Shown piece by piece: positions 8,317-16,994 of a stretch of 64,000 bases of DNA. Origin of the DNA: an uncultured Parolsenella sp. Lineage in GTDB: Bacteria > Actinomycetota > Coriobacteriia > Coriobacteriales > Atopobiaceae. Each line of letters begins with the position of its first letter. Positions within the stretch are counted from its first letter, which is position 1. The stretch spans positions 1-64,000 of the forward strand of contig CAKUNF010000005.1 of NCBI GenBank assembly GCA_934668375.1, read 5' to 3'. The translations under genes were made by a program, and so were the position numbers. The notes beneath the pieces are model-generated. The model did not search any database and was not told the origin of the DNA. It saw nothing but the letters and a program-made list of their open reading frames with translations.

Positions 8317-9267
8317 CTACTCCGTGAGTGCCATCACGAGAAACGTCGTGTCCGAGCCAAGCCTCAGCATGTCGCCATTCGCAATCTCGACGACGCGCGG
8401 CTCTCCTGGCTCCTCGTGCTCCGTGCGAGGTGCCTCGACGACGGACTGCTCGCCCGTCTCGCCACTCACGAGCACCGTGCCGTTGGTGGAGTGCAGCCCT
8501 TGCGCGTACCAGACGTTGTTCTCGCTCCAGATGCGCAGGTGACGGCGTGACACTGACGCGCCCACGTCGGTGATGTCCGAGGCAGCGTGGCCAATGGAAC
8601 CTATGACCGTCCCCGCGGGCTCGTTTGACAGGGGGTGGATGGGCGGGCGCGCGGAGCTCCCCACAAGGCGAAGCAGGCCCAGGCCGCAGCTCTCCCTCTC
8701 GGGCTCGAGGGCGATACCTGCCTCCTCGATGCCCGTGCGCCCCGTCCTCAGGCTGCTCGACAGGCTCGCGCTTGCGAAGCGCTCCGCGCTCACGGCCGCT
8801 GCCGAGGGGTCCTGCAGGCATCCGCAGGCCACGAACAGGTATAGGTAGAGGATGTCGCGGTCAGACTCCGAGTGGAGCCTCGCTCTGCGGATCCTACTGA
8901 GCGCGTTTGCGTAGATATGGGCGTCTGCACCGCAGCTTGTGATGGCCTCCTGCATGTTGAGCGCGGCGGGCCCGGCGTAGTGGGCCGAGACGAGGGCGCG
9001 GGCGTTTGGTCCTCCCAGGTTGGAGACGATGCGCGAGAACAGCGTCTGGCTGCTCACCCCAAAGTCCGAGAACACGCTGGCATCGAGCGAGCCGGGCGCG
9101 GCATAGGTGATCTTCCTCGAGAGGAACGGGCGGTTGTCGAGGCGGCTGGCGAGCTCGATGCCGCCGAGCCTTGCGGTGGGGGAGAGAAGGATGCTCGCGG
9201 CGTCGCGGTTCGTGACTCCGCCGAACGTGCGAAGGTCCCCGTACATCTCAGAGCTTGGCGTGCGCAT
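8317..9267 (-). CDS. FHA-domain protein, first paralogue
   Basis: A 316-residue protein. The C-terminal third (about 215-310) is a forkhead-associated domain: GTVIGS, SVSRRHLRIW and HSTNGTVL carry the Gly, Ser-Arg-x-His and Asn-Gly residues of the phosphothreonine-binding surface. The N-terminal 200 residues are an unassigned domain starting MYGDLRTFGG and containing a CGCLQDPS motif. Both halves are shared with the protein at 27128. I chose the internal ATG preceded by GGGAG rather than the longest frame. It lies upstream of, and in the same direction as, the kinase; FHA proteins usually read phosphorylation by such kinases. Confidence 0.82.
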   Translation of the reverse strand: MRTPSSEMYGDLRTFGGVTNRDAASILLSPTARLGGIELASRLDNRPFLSRKITYAAPGSLDASVFSDFGVSSQTLFSRIVSNLGGPNARALVSAHYAGPAALNMQEAITSCGADAHIYANALSRIRRARLHSESDRDILYLYLFVACGCLQDPSAAAVSAERFASASLSSSLRTGRTGIEEAGIALEPERESCGLGLLRLVGSSARPPIHPLSNEPAGTVIGSIGHAASDITDVGASVSRRHLRIWSENNVWYAQGLHSTNGTVLVSGETGEQSVVEAPRTEHEEPGEPRVVEIANGDMLRLGSDTTFLVMALTE

Positions 9268-9372
9268 GGTTCTCCCGTTTCCTCGTGTCCTCCCGGCAAT
9301 TCTAGGCCAAACGCGTGGGGCCACTCACGCTGCGAACGTTTCGCTGGGGGAACGGATGAGCCCTCTCTCAGA

Positions 9373-9384
9373 TGTTGCGCAACA
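9373..9384. promoter_or_regulatory. Cluster operator TGTTGCGCAACA, copy 2
   Basis: An exact 12-bp palindrome in the divergent gap between the FHA gene (minus strand) and the main rightward operon starting at 9450, placed to control both. Confidence 0.7.
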
Positions 9385-9449
9385 CATCTCGCAATTTCGG
9401 CGATAGAAATAGCCCCAGCAAAGACGCTCCACAGGGGGAGGAGACGGGG

Positions 9450-10073
9450 ATGTCACTCTATGACGAGGCACGCACCATTCCCTATGACACCTTTGACTAC
9501 AAGGCCGAGTGTGACAGGTTCGACGACGCCTCATCCGAGTGGGAGAAGTACGCGCAGGCCTGCGCCCTCGCGAAGTTCGCGCACAACAACGGCGACCGTG
9601 GCGGCGAGCAGACCTGGCTGCTCAAGGCCTTGGCCTGGACCGATGAGGGCTCGGCCTACTACAGCGAGGTCTGCAATGCGCTCGCAGACTTCTGCGACGA
9701 GTACGGCTGCTGCGTGAGCTACTACGTTGGCGGAGGAGACGTGCCCTCGCGTCTGGAGGCCAGGCACTGGAGAAGGCTCGCCAGGGGCGAGGAGATTTCC
9801 GACAACCCCTCGGGCGACTCTAACGATGGCTCTGGCCCCTCGGCTGCGGCGGCCGCCCAGGTGGGCGCAGCCGTCTCGCAGAGCTTCGCCGACCGGGTTG
9901 GCTGGGGCACCATCGTCCTCATCCCCCTCATCGTCGTCGTGATGGGCAAGTTCGTCCTCGACACGTACGGCGACGCCATCCTGGGCTTCCTCAAGATCGT
10001 GGCCGCCGTGCTCGTTCTCGTCGTGGTCCTCCTCGTCATCAAGAAGTTCGTGCTTCCCAATCTGCGCAGGTAG
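9450..10073 (+). CDS. Unrecognised protein with two C-terminal membrane helices
   Basis: A 207-residue protein of no family I recognise. Residues 1-110 are soluble and acidic with helical, repeat-like character (FAHNNGDRGGEQTWLLKALAW resembles a Sel1/TPR-like helix pair). A Ser/Gly-rich linker follows, then two hydrophobic helices (about 155-175 and 180-200) and a basic tail. The ATG after GGGGGAGGAGACGGGG is preferred to the longer frame from 9372 because it has the ribosome site. It is the first gene of the 12-gene run and could be its membrane anchor. Confidence 0.7.
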   Translation: MSLYDEARTIPYDTFDYKAECDRFDDASSEWEKYAQACALAKFAHNNGDRGGEQTWLLKALAWTDEGSAYYSEVCNALADFCDEYGCCVSYYVGGGDVPSRLEARHWRRLARGEEISDNPSGDSNDGSGPSAAAAAQVGAAVSQSFADRVGWGTIVLIPLIVVVMGKFVLDTYGDAILGFLKIVAAVLVLVVVLLVIKKFVLPNLRR

Positions 10074-10093
10074 AGAAGAGTCAAGGAGTCCCT

Positions 10094-10489
10094 ATGTTCT
10101 GCACCTCATGTGGAAAGAAGATCCCGGACGGCATGGGCTTCTGTCCGTACTGCGGCGCGGCCCAGCACGGTGGTGGCCAGCAGACAATCAACCCTGCGCC
10201 GACGCCCAGCCCGTCGCCAAGCCCAGCGTCGTCGCCGAACCCGGCAACCAAGCCCGCGCCCGGCCCTGCACCGTCGCCCGCCTCGAGCCCCACGCCCGCA
10301 CCCGCATCCGTCACGCCCGCGTCCCCAACGGCACTCGTCCCCAACGTGGACGACAAGCGCCTGGGCCAGATCGCCTGCGTGCTCTCGGCCGTCGTCGTGG
10401 TGCTCGAATTCGCTGGCCTTCACCAGGTATGCCTCGTCATCGGGGCCGTCGCCGCCCTGTGGCTGCTCGTGAACATCGTCAAGAAGTAG
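10094..10489 (+). CDS. Zinc-ribbon protein with Pro/Ala-rich linker and membrane helices
   Basis: A 131-residue protein. An N-terminal zinc ribbon (CTSCGKKIPDGMGFCPYCG, residues 3-21) is followed by a 60-residue Pro/Ser/Ala-rich linker and two short hydrophobic segments near the C-terminus (about 85-128). Such zinc-ribbon/membrane proteins are common and uncharacterised. It begins 20 bp after the previous gene. Three further cluster proteins carry similar CxxCG ribbons, suggesting a shared docking mode. Confidence 0.72.
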   Translation: MFCTSCGKKIPDGMGFCPYCGAAQHGGGQQTINPAPTPSPSPSPASSPNPATKPAPGPAPSPASSPTPAPASVTPASPTALVPNVDDKRLGQIACVLSAVVVVLEFAGLHQVCLVIGAVAALWLLVNIVKK

Positions 10490-10499
10490 GGGGCTCACC

Positions 10500-10688
10500 T
10501 TGGGTTACGTAATCATCGCGTTCGTGGTGCTTTTCATCATCGCGTGGATCCTCGACACGTTTGGCGCGCAGCTGGGGATCCTCACGGCCGTCATCATCGT
10601 TGGCTTCGCGGCCTTTGGCGTCTTCAAGGCGCTCAAGAACTATGTCGCCGCCTTCAAGAAGTGCACCATCGACTCGAACAGGAGCTAG
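10500..10688 (+). CDS. Small membrane protein of the cluster
   Basis: A 62-residue protein with a TTG start. Two hydrophobic segments (about 3-19 and 26-44) are followed by a charged tail ending near DSNRS. No family recognised. It is packed between neighbours (10 bp after the zinc-ribbon gene, 4 bp before the GTPase gene), which supports it being real. Confidence 0.6.
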   Translation: MGYVIIAFVVLFIIAWILDTFGAQLGILTAVIIVGFAAFGVFKALKNYVAAFKKCTIDSNRS

Positions 10689-10692
10689 CCCC

Positions 10693-12231
10693 ATGGCTTT
10701 GACAGACCCACGCTACGCCCAGACGGCGGCGCTCCTGCCCCCCGAGCCCTCGAGCACCGACTACTGGCTCGACAAGGGCTTCGCGGACCTGGGCGCCACG
10801 CTGCGCGAGAACATTGCGCTCAACAGGGTGACGCTCGATGAGATCCTCGACAAGCGAAGGGATGGCGGCATCATCCACAAGCTGCTGTGGACCATCTGCC
10901 TGCTGTCGTTTCTCGTCGCGGGCGCAGGCGGCAGCATCCTGTTCTCGTTCATCCACTCGGCCGTCATCATGGTGGTCATGGCGTGTGTGTACGTGCTCTT
11001 TGGCATCGCTCGTGCGCTCGATGCCTTCTACCGCCGCTCGCGCAAGATGGAGTTCGTCTGCGACAAGTGCAAGCACGTGTGGCCCACGCCTGGCTACGTC
11101 TGCCCCAGCTGCGGCCGCGTCCACGCCTACCTGCGCCCCAACACCTTTGGCATCCTCACGCACACGTGCACGTGCGGCCAGAAGCTGCCCTGCACGTTCT
11201 TCTCCACGGCCAAGGGCCCGGATGGCTCGACCATCCGCCGCTCCGACCTCCAGCAGTGCTGCCCCAACCCGGGCTGCGCGCACTCCGTGGAGTCCGGCGA
11301 GGCCAGGACCATCTCCGTGCCCGTCGTGGGCGGCCGATCGGTGGGCAAGACGTCCTACATCGCGGCGCTCTCCCACGACCTCATCACGGCGCGTCCGGCC
11401 GCCCTCGGCTACCAGACGACCTTCCTCGACGACGAGAAGCGCAACCTCTTCTCCGAGCTCGAGCGCGTCTTTGCCGCGGGCGACGCCAGTATGACGAGCG
11501 AGGACGCAGACGTGAGGCGCGCCTCGGCCTTCTCGCTGAGCTTCTTCGTCCACAAGGACGGGCTCGACCCAGACCGCCTCATCCACCTCTACGACGTCGC
11601 CGGCGAGACGTTCCTCAGAAACGACGAGCACGAGGACCAGCTCCAGTACGCCTACGCGCAGGGCACGGTGCTGCTCGTGGACCCCATGAGTATTCCGGAC
11701 CTCGCCGACGAGCTGGGCGAGGGGCTCTCCGAGGCCGATGCCGCCGTCTGCGGACGCACGGACCCCGATGACGTCCTGGCCTCGTTCATCGAGAAGGTCA
11801 AGAGCGTGGCCACGCCGGACCGTCAGGGCAAGTTTGCCATGCCCGTGGCCGTGGTGCTCAGCAAGGCAGACTTCCCCGGTCTGGACGAGAAAATCGGCGA
11901 GGCGGCGCGCAATGCCTACCTTGCTGCGAACCCAGATTGCCCGCCCGCGGACGCCGAGGACGCCGTGCTGCGCGACTTCCTGCTCGAGTACGGCATGGGC
12001 AACTTCCTGACGTCGCTCAAGGCCAGCTTCCGCTCGTACCGCTTCTTTGCGGCCTCCGCCGTGGGCCATGAGCGCCTGGCAGGTGCCTACAACCCCAGGG
12101 GCGTCGTGGAGCCGTTCGCGTGGATCGCGGCCCAGGCAGACCCCGCCCTCGCCACGGCGCTCTCCCTGCCCGCGGCGGGTGCCGTTCCCTATGCCCAGCA
12201 GCTTGAGGCCGACCGAAAGAAGAGGAGGTAG
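10693..12231 (+). CDS. GTPase with zinc-binding cysteines and membrane segment (double-GTPase-like)
   Basis: A 512-residue protein. Two hydrophobic helices (about 60-105) precede cysteine pairs (CDKCKHVW, CPSCGRVH, CTCGQKLPC and CCPNPGC, about 123-195). A P-loop VVGGRSVGKTSYIA (about 213-226), a Walker B-like HLYDVAGE and a VVLSKADF specificity motif follow (NKxD with Ser replacing Asn). The arrangement resembles GTPases annotated as double-GTPase families, and a second such protein lies at 20029. The ATG at 10693 is taken over the longer frame because the previous gene ends 4 bp before it. Likely a membrane-bound nucleotide switch; its target is unknown. Confidence 0.72.
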   Translation: MALTDPRYAQTAALLPPEPSSTDYWLDKGFADLGATLRENIALNRVTLDEILDKRRDGGIIHKLLWTICLLSFLVAGAGGSILFSFIHSAVIMVVMACVYVLFGIARALDAFYRRSRKMEFVCDKCKHVWPTPGYVCPSCGRVHAYLRPNTFGILTHTCTCGQKLPCTFFSTAKGPDGSTIRRSDLQQCCPNPGCAHSVESGEARTISVPVVGGRSVGKTSYIAALSHDLITARPAALGYQTTFLDDEKRNLFSELERVFAAGDASMTSEDADVRRASAFSLSFFVHKDGLDPDRLIHLYDVAGETFLRNDEHEDQLQYAYAQGTVLLVDPMSIPDLADELGEGLSEADAAVCGRTDPDDVLASFIEKVKSVATPDRQGKFAMPVAVVLSKADFPGLDEKIGEAARNAYLAANPDCPPADAEDAVLRDFLLEYGMGNFLTSLKASFRSYRFFAASAVGHERLAGAYNPRGVVEPFAWIAAQADPALATALSLPAAGAVPYAQQLEADRKKRR

Positions 12232-12236
12232 CCGCC

Positions 12237-13019
12237 ATGGCAGACGAAGTGTTCATTCCCTCGTTTGATGACGTTCCGCCCGAGGAGCCCGCGCCCGAGG
12301 AGCCAGCAGCACCCGAGGGGCCCGTGCCCGGGGAGCCGACGGCACCCGAGCAGGACGCGTCGGTGGAGTCCGCGCCCGAGCCCACGTCTGAGCCCGAGTC
12401 GGAGTCTGCGTCTGAGGAGCCGGTGGCAAATGACCCTGGCACCGCCGTTGCCGCCGTTCCCGAGGAGCTCACAGCCCGCTTGGATTCCATGGACGCCACG
12501 CTGGCACAGCTCGGCGAGCTCTTCCGCAAGAAGATCGACCGCACGGCCTTCGAGGAGGACGTCCTCAAGCACAACAGCGCGGAGATCGAGCGCTATCGCT
12601 CGGGTGTCTACGAGCAGATCATGACGCCCCTGCTCAAGCGCGTGACCTCCGTGGTGGACGCCATGAACAAGACGCTTGCCTTCCTCGTGACGAGCGAGGA
12701 CGAGGCCGCGGCACAACAGGCCGAGGACCTCGCCGTCTATCGCGACATGCTCGTCGACGTCCTGTGTGACTTCGGCGTCACCCAGTTTGAGCCCGAGGTG
12801 GGCGCTCGCTTCGAGAGCGGCCGGCACACGCTGGCCATGCCGCGCATCCTCACGGGAGACCCCTCCAAGCGCGGCGCCATCATCGAGGTTCTCTCGCCGG
12901 GCTACGAGCTGCACGGCAACGTGCTCGACCCGGCCTACGTGCGCGCCTACACGTACAAGAAGGGCTACGCAGACCCGGAGCCCGAGCAACAGCAAGACAA
13001 GCAGGACGAGCAGGCCTAA
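12237..13019 (+). CDS. GrpE-like nucleotide-exchange factor
   Basis: A 260-residue protein. Residues 1-75 are an acidic Pro/Glu-rich tail built of EEPAPEEP-type repeats. A helical coiled-coil region with LDSMDATLAQLGELF follows, then a compact C-terminal domain with the GrpE features DFGVTQFEPEVGARF and VLSPGYELHGNVLDPAYV, the end of the GrpE beta wing. GrpE releases ADP from Hsp70. Its place directly before two Hsp70 genes argues for a dedicated exchange factor. It lacks the strict housekeeping GrpE sequence and its tail is unusually long. Confidence 0.75.
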   Translation: MADEVFIPSFDDVPPEEPAPEEPAAPEGPVPGEPTAPEQDASVESAPEPTSEPESESASEEPVANDPGTAVAAVPEELTARLDSMDATLAQLGELFRKKIDRTAFEEDVLKHNSAEIERYRSGVYEQIMTPLLKRVTSVVDAMNKTLAFLVTSEDEAAAQQAEDLAVYRDMLVDVLCDFGVTQFEPEVGARFESGRHTLAMPRILTGDPSKRGAIIEVLSPGYELHGNVLDPAYVRAYTYKKGYADPEPEQQQDKQDEQA

Positions 13020-13038
13020 CGCCCAATCGCCCAACCAT

Positions 13039-13065
13039 GGGACGGCCGGCTCGCCTGGCCGTCCC
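13039..13065 (+). terminator. Hairpin between the GrpE-like and Hsp70 genes
   Basis: A perfect 9-bp stem GGGACGGCC/GGCCGTCCC (13039-13047 with 13057-13065) is followed by GTTTG. The short T tract suggests partial termination or RNA processing rather than the end of the operon. Confidence 0.5.
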
Positions 13066-13095
13066 GTTTGCCCAAAGCCACAAGAAAGGAAAACC

Positions 13096-14787
13096 ATGAG
13101 CGACGAGAAGACCACAGTCATCGGCATCGACCTGGGCACCACCTACTCCTGCCTGGCCTACATCGACGAGACGGGCAACCCCGTCGTCGTCAAGAACTCC
13201 GAGGGTGCCAACACCACGCCCTCCGTGGTGCACTTTGACCCGGACGACCCCTCCAAGTACGACGTGGGCCAGCCCGCCAAGGACAACGCCCTCATCGATC
13301 CCGACTACACGGCCTCGTTCGTGAAGCGCATCATCGGCGACAACCCGGTGGCCATCACGGTGGACGGCGAGAACTACTCGCCCGAGCAGATCTCGAGCTT
13401 CGTGCTCAAGAAGCTCACGCACGACGCCTCCCAGAACATGCCCATGGGCTATGACGGTTGCGTCATCACCGTGCCCGCCTACTTTGGCGACGCCGAGACC
13501 CAGGCCACGCTCGCCGCGGCAAAGATCGCCGGTCTCAACGTCTACGGCACGGTGCAGGAGCCGGTGGCGGCCGCCATCAACTACGGCTGCGACAAGAGCG
13601 ACAAGGACGAGGACGTCATCGTCTACGACCTGGGCGGTGGCACGTTTGATGTCTCGGCCGTCTCGTTCAGCCACGGCGAGGGTTCCAAGAACATCGAGGT
13701 CGTCTGCAACCAGGGCGACAAGAACCTGGGCGGCGGCGACTGGGACGCTGCCATCGTGGCCTATCTCAAGGACGAGTTCTGCGACAAGACCGGCGCGGAC
13801 GAGGACGTCTTTGACGAGTACGCCGAGCAGCAGCTCCAGGGCGAGGCCGAGAAGCTCAAGTTTGCCCTCACGTCCAAGGACAATGCCAACGCGGTCCTCA
13901 ACTTCACGGGCCGCCCGCAGAAGATTGGCCTCACGATTGAGGACTTCAACGACATGACGGCGGACCTTCTCTCCCGCACCATCGACATCATGCGCACCTG
14001 CCTGGACGGCGCCAAGGCCAAGGGCCACAACCCCACGAAGATCCTGCTCGTGGGCGGCTCCACGCGCATGCGCCAGGTGGCCGAGCGCCTCTCCCAGGAG
14101 TTCCCCGACCTCGAGCAGGCCATCAACGACCCCGACGAGGCCGTGGCCAAGGGCGCGGCCCGCTACGCCGCTCAGCTCGCCAGCATGCTCTACCACAAGG
14201 CCGAGCAGGAGGGCACCGCAGACGAGACCGTTGAGGTCGTGGACCAGCAGACGCAGGAGGTCAAGCAGCAGAAGAACGTGGGCTCCAACAACCTCGCCAT
14301 GACGTTCGTGAACCCCGAGGACGCCGCCTCTGCCATCAAGATCTCCGTCGTGACGTCCAAGAGCTACGGCGTCGAGGCCCTCGATGACTCCGGCACCCCC
14401 TGCATCTTCAACCTCATCCTCAAGAACCAGAAGATCGACCCCGAGAAGGGCGCCTACGAGAACACCCAGCGCTTCGGTACGGTCGACGCCGGCCAGACCT
14501 CGGTGCTTGTCCAGGTGTACGAGAACGACTCCGAGGAGGAGAAGGTCGACAAGGACCGCGAGGCTCTCGCGTCTGCCTCCATCGACCTGTCTGGCACGAA
14601 CCTGCCCAAGGGCTCTCCCATCGACGTGACGTTCGTGCTGAGCGAGCAGGGCATCCTCGACGTCCGCGCCATCGAGCCCAGCTCTGGCCAGTCCTGCGAG
14701 GTCGAGGTGGAGGTCAAGGGCGGTCTCACCGAGGACCAGATCCGCGAGGCGCGCTCCAAGGCCACGGCCATGCAGATGGTTCTCTAG
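13096..14787 (+). CDS. Hsp70 (DnaK-like) chaperone lacking the helical lid
   Basis: A 563-residue Hsp70. The ATPase domain (1-365) has all phosphate and adenosine motifs: GIDLGTTYSC, VYDLGGGTFDVS and ILLVGGSTRM. A substrate-binding beta domain follows (about 400-545), but the chain ends at ARSKATAMQMVL, so the C-terminal lid of DnaK (usual length 610-640) is essentially absent. Between the domains is a charged Glu/Val/Gln-rich insert (about 375-400). It lies after the GrpE-like gene and 39 bp before a second Hsp70. Probably a specialised assembly chaperone, not the housekeeping DnaK. Confidence 0.88.
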   Translation: MSDEKTTVIGIDLGTTYSCLAYIDETGNPVVVKNSEGANTTPSVVHFDPDDPSKYDVGQPAKDNALIDPDYTASFVKRIIGDNPVAITVDGENYSPEQISSFVLKKLTHDASQNMPMGYDGCVITVPAYFGDAETQATLAAAKIAGLNVYGTVQEPVAAAINYGCDKSDKDEDVIVYDLGGGTFDVSAVSFSHGEGSKNIEVVCNQGDKNLGGGDWDAAIVAYLKDEFCDKTGADEDVFDEYAEQQLQGEAEKLKFALTSKDNANAVLNFTGRPQKIGLTIEDFNDMTADLLSRTIDIMRTCLDGAKAKGHNPTKILLVGGSTRMRQVAERLSQEFPDLEQAINDPDEAVAKGAARYAAQLASMLYHKAEQEGTADETVEVVDQQTQEVKQQKNVGSNNLAMTFVNPEDAASAIKISVVTSKSYGVEALDDSGTPCIFNLILKNQKIDPEKGAYENTQRFGTVDAGQTSVLVQVYENDSEEEKVDKDREALASASIDLSGTNLPKGSPIDVTFVLSEQGILDVRAIEPSSGQSCEVEVEVKGGLTEDQIREARSKATAMQMVL

Positions 14788-14826
14788 GAATAGACGGCGC
14801 GCCAAGGACGAGACGGGGGAGACGAG

Positions 14827-16983
14827 ATGGGCATTGCGGTAGGAATCGACTTGGGAACGACGTTCAGCGCCGTGGCGTGCGTGGGCGCGGACGGAGAGCC
14901 CCGCATCCTGCCCAACTCATCCGGCGAGCACACGACGCCCTCCGTGGTGGCCGTCGCCGCAGACGGCTCGGTGGTCTGCGGCGACGCCGCCAAGGAGGCC
15001 CAGCTCATGGGTGACGCCGACGTTGCCTCGTTCTACAAGACGAACATGGGCAACGCCGGCTACGTGGAGTACCTGCGCGGCTGCGAGTTCGATGCCACCA
15101 CGCTCTCCTCCATGTTCCTGCGCAACCTTATCGCGGACGTCTCTGCCGCCAATGGCGTCCAGATCGACTCCGCCGTGGTGACGGTGCCTGCCTACTTTGA
15201 GGCGCCACAGCGCGAGGCCACGCTCGAGGCGCTGCGACGCGCGGGCGTGCGCGCGCTGGGCACGCTCAACGAGCCCTCGGCCGCCGCTTACGCCTACGGC
15301 CTCATGAGCGCGGGCGCGTCGAAGGACAAGCGCACGATTCTCATCTACGACCTGGGTGGCGGCACGTTCGACGTCACGGTGGCCAGGCTCTCCGGCACCG
15401 AGATCCGCGTGCTCTCATCCACGGGCAACCACCAGCTTGGCGGCCGTCAGTGGGACAGCGCCCTGTCCGACTTCATCCTGGACCAGCTCTGCGACGAGAG
15501 CGGCCTCGACCGTGACGACGTGGAGTCTGCCCTCACGCCCTCGGACATCAACACGCTCGCCGTGGCGTCCGAGCAGGTCAAGCGCGACCTCACGACGCGC
15601 TCCCGCACGCGTGCCCGCGTCATGGCCGAGTCCGTCTCCGGCACGGTGGAGATCACGCGCGAGGACTTTGAGGAGGCCACGCGCCATCTGCTCACGCTCA
15701 CGACGGACTGCTGCGAGGAGGCCCTGCGCGAGGCGGGCCTCACATGGTCCCAGCTGGACGGCTACATCCTCGTGGGCGGCTCCACCAAGATGCCGCAGGT
15801 GCGCGAGTATCTCACCAAAAAGGTGGGCAGCGGGCCCATCGGCGGCAACGTCAACCCTGACGAGGCCGTGGCCCTGGGCGCCGCCGTGTATGCGGCCCAG
15901 AAGTGCGGCACCACGTTCTCGCTGCCCGGAGACCCCGCGGCCACCCCACGCTTCTCGCTGGGCGCCGTGCCCAAGCTCGTGGACTGCACGGCGCACTCCA
16001 TGGGCATGATTGCGGAGAGCGAGGACCGCTCACGCTACGTGAACTCCACCATCATTGCCAAGAACACGCCGATTCCGGCCACGAACAGCCGCGAGTACGC
16101 CGTGGGCGCCACGCCGAGCCGCCCCTGCTCGCTCGAGGTCTACCTCCTGCAGGGGGACGACCCCGCGCCGCTCAACAACACGGTCGTGGGCAAGTACGTG
16201 GTGCCCAAGATCCCCGGCGAGCGTGGCGGCGAGACGCGCGTCAAGGTCTCCTACTCCTACACGGAGAACGCCACGATCGAGGTGGGTGCCACGCTCGCGT
16301 CCTCGGGCAAGGCGCTCGAGGTCCAGCGCGCCGAGGTCGAGGCCGACCTCTCGCGCTTCCTCAGGTCGCCTAAGGAGAACGACCCCAAGGTCGTTCATAT
16401 AGACGCGTGCGTTACGATCTGCGTTGACCTCTCTAACATCTTGCATAGGAAGTGGTTTGAGGCCGCTGTGAATGACTTCTTGGATTCTGTCGAGGGGTCT
16501 GGTGTCGAGGTTGGATTGATGCGCTTTACGAAAGATGAGTGTATTGCCTGTGAGCCAACCGCTAATTACTCAGATGTGGTTGAAGGGATGCGCGGAAAGG
16601 CCGGCAAATTGGTTGGTCACCGCGCCTTCCGCCAGCTTTCTGTAAATAGGTGTCGCACTTGCAGCACCATTGATCCATTAGATGCCTATACGGACTGGCA
16701 TCGCCACCGGCCGCCTCGCCGTGATACTGAAATCGTTCTCGTCTTAACGGATGGCTATTACGGATGCCCAGTTGCATGTGATTCCGCCCTCAAAAATGCC
16801 AAGCTGCTCAAAAAAGATGGCGTGACCATTATCGGCATCGGCATCCCTGGCGCTGGTCTTGAGTTCCTCAAGCAAATTTCGACCTCAGACAGCTATGCGG
16901 GGCTCTTTGACTTCTCCGAGCTTGGCACGGCGTTCTCGAGCATCGGCCGCTCTATCTCGAGCGGCTCCGGTATCAGCATCTAG
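14827..16983 (+). CDS. Hsp70 fused to a C-terminal von Willebrand A domain
   Basis: A 718-residue protein. Residues 1-365 are an Hsp70 ATPase domain (GIDLGTTFSA, IYDLGGGTFDVT, ILVGGSTKM). About 385-510 is a divergent substrate-binding beta domain. About 518-718 is a vWA fold: ICVDLSNI stands at the metal-site position (DxSxS with the second Ser replaced), then VLVLTDGYYG, and IIGIGIPG. A complete metal site is therefore doubtful. The DNA from about 16386 to 16870 is near 50% G+C against about two-thirds on both sides, so the vWA part looks separately acquired. No such fusion belongs to the standard chaperone set. Confidence 0.85.
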   Translation: MGIAVGIDLGTTFSAVACVGADGEPRILPNSSGEHTTPSVVAVAADGSVVCGDAAKEAQLMGDADVASFYKTNMGNAGYVEYLRGCEFDATTLSSMFLRNLIADVSAANGVQIDSAVVTVPAYFEAPQREATLEALRRAGVRALGTLNEPSAAAYAYGLMSAGASKDKRTILIYDLGGGTFDVTVARLSGTEIRVLSSTGNHQLGGRQWDSALSDFILDQLCDESGLDRDDVESALTPSDINTLAVASEQVKRDLTTRSRTRARVMAESVSGTVEITREDFEEATRHLLTLTTDCCEEALREAGLTWSQLDGYILVGGSTKMPQVREYLTKKVGSGPIGGNVNPDEAVALGAAVYAAQKCGTTFSLPGDPAATPRFSLGAVPKLVDCTAHSMGMIAESEDRSRYVNSTIIAKNTPIPATNSREYAVGATPSRPCSLEVYLLQGDDPAPLNNTVVGKYVVPKIPGERGGETRVKVSYSYTENATIEVGATLASSGKALEVQRAEVEADLSRFLRSPKENDPKVVHIDACVTICVDLSNILHRKWFEAAVNDFLDSVEGSGVEVGLMRFTKDECIACEPTANYSDVVEGMRGKAGKLVGHRAFRQLSVNRCRTCSTIDPLDAYTDWHRHRPPRRDTEIVLVLTDGYYGCPVACDSALKNAKLLKKDGVTIIGIGIPGAGLEFLKQISTSDSYAGLFDFSELGTAFSSIGRSISSGSGISI

Positions 16984-16994
16984 GGGGCTCCAGC

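Noticed and set aside
13039..13065. End of the operon at the hairpin after the GrpE-like gene
   Set aside because: The T tract is weak and the GrpE-Hsp70 functional link is strong, so partial read-through is more likely than two separate units.
9268..13095. CIRCE or HAIR heat-shock operators near the Hsp70/GrpE genes
   Set aside because: Neither the TTAGCACTC inverted repeat nor the CTTGAGT-ACTCAAG type was seen; the only recurrent palindrome is TGTTGCGCAACA.
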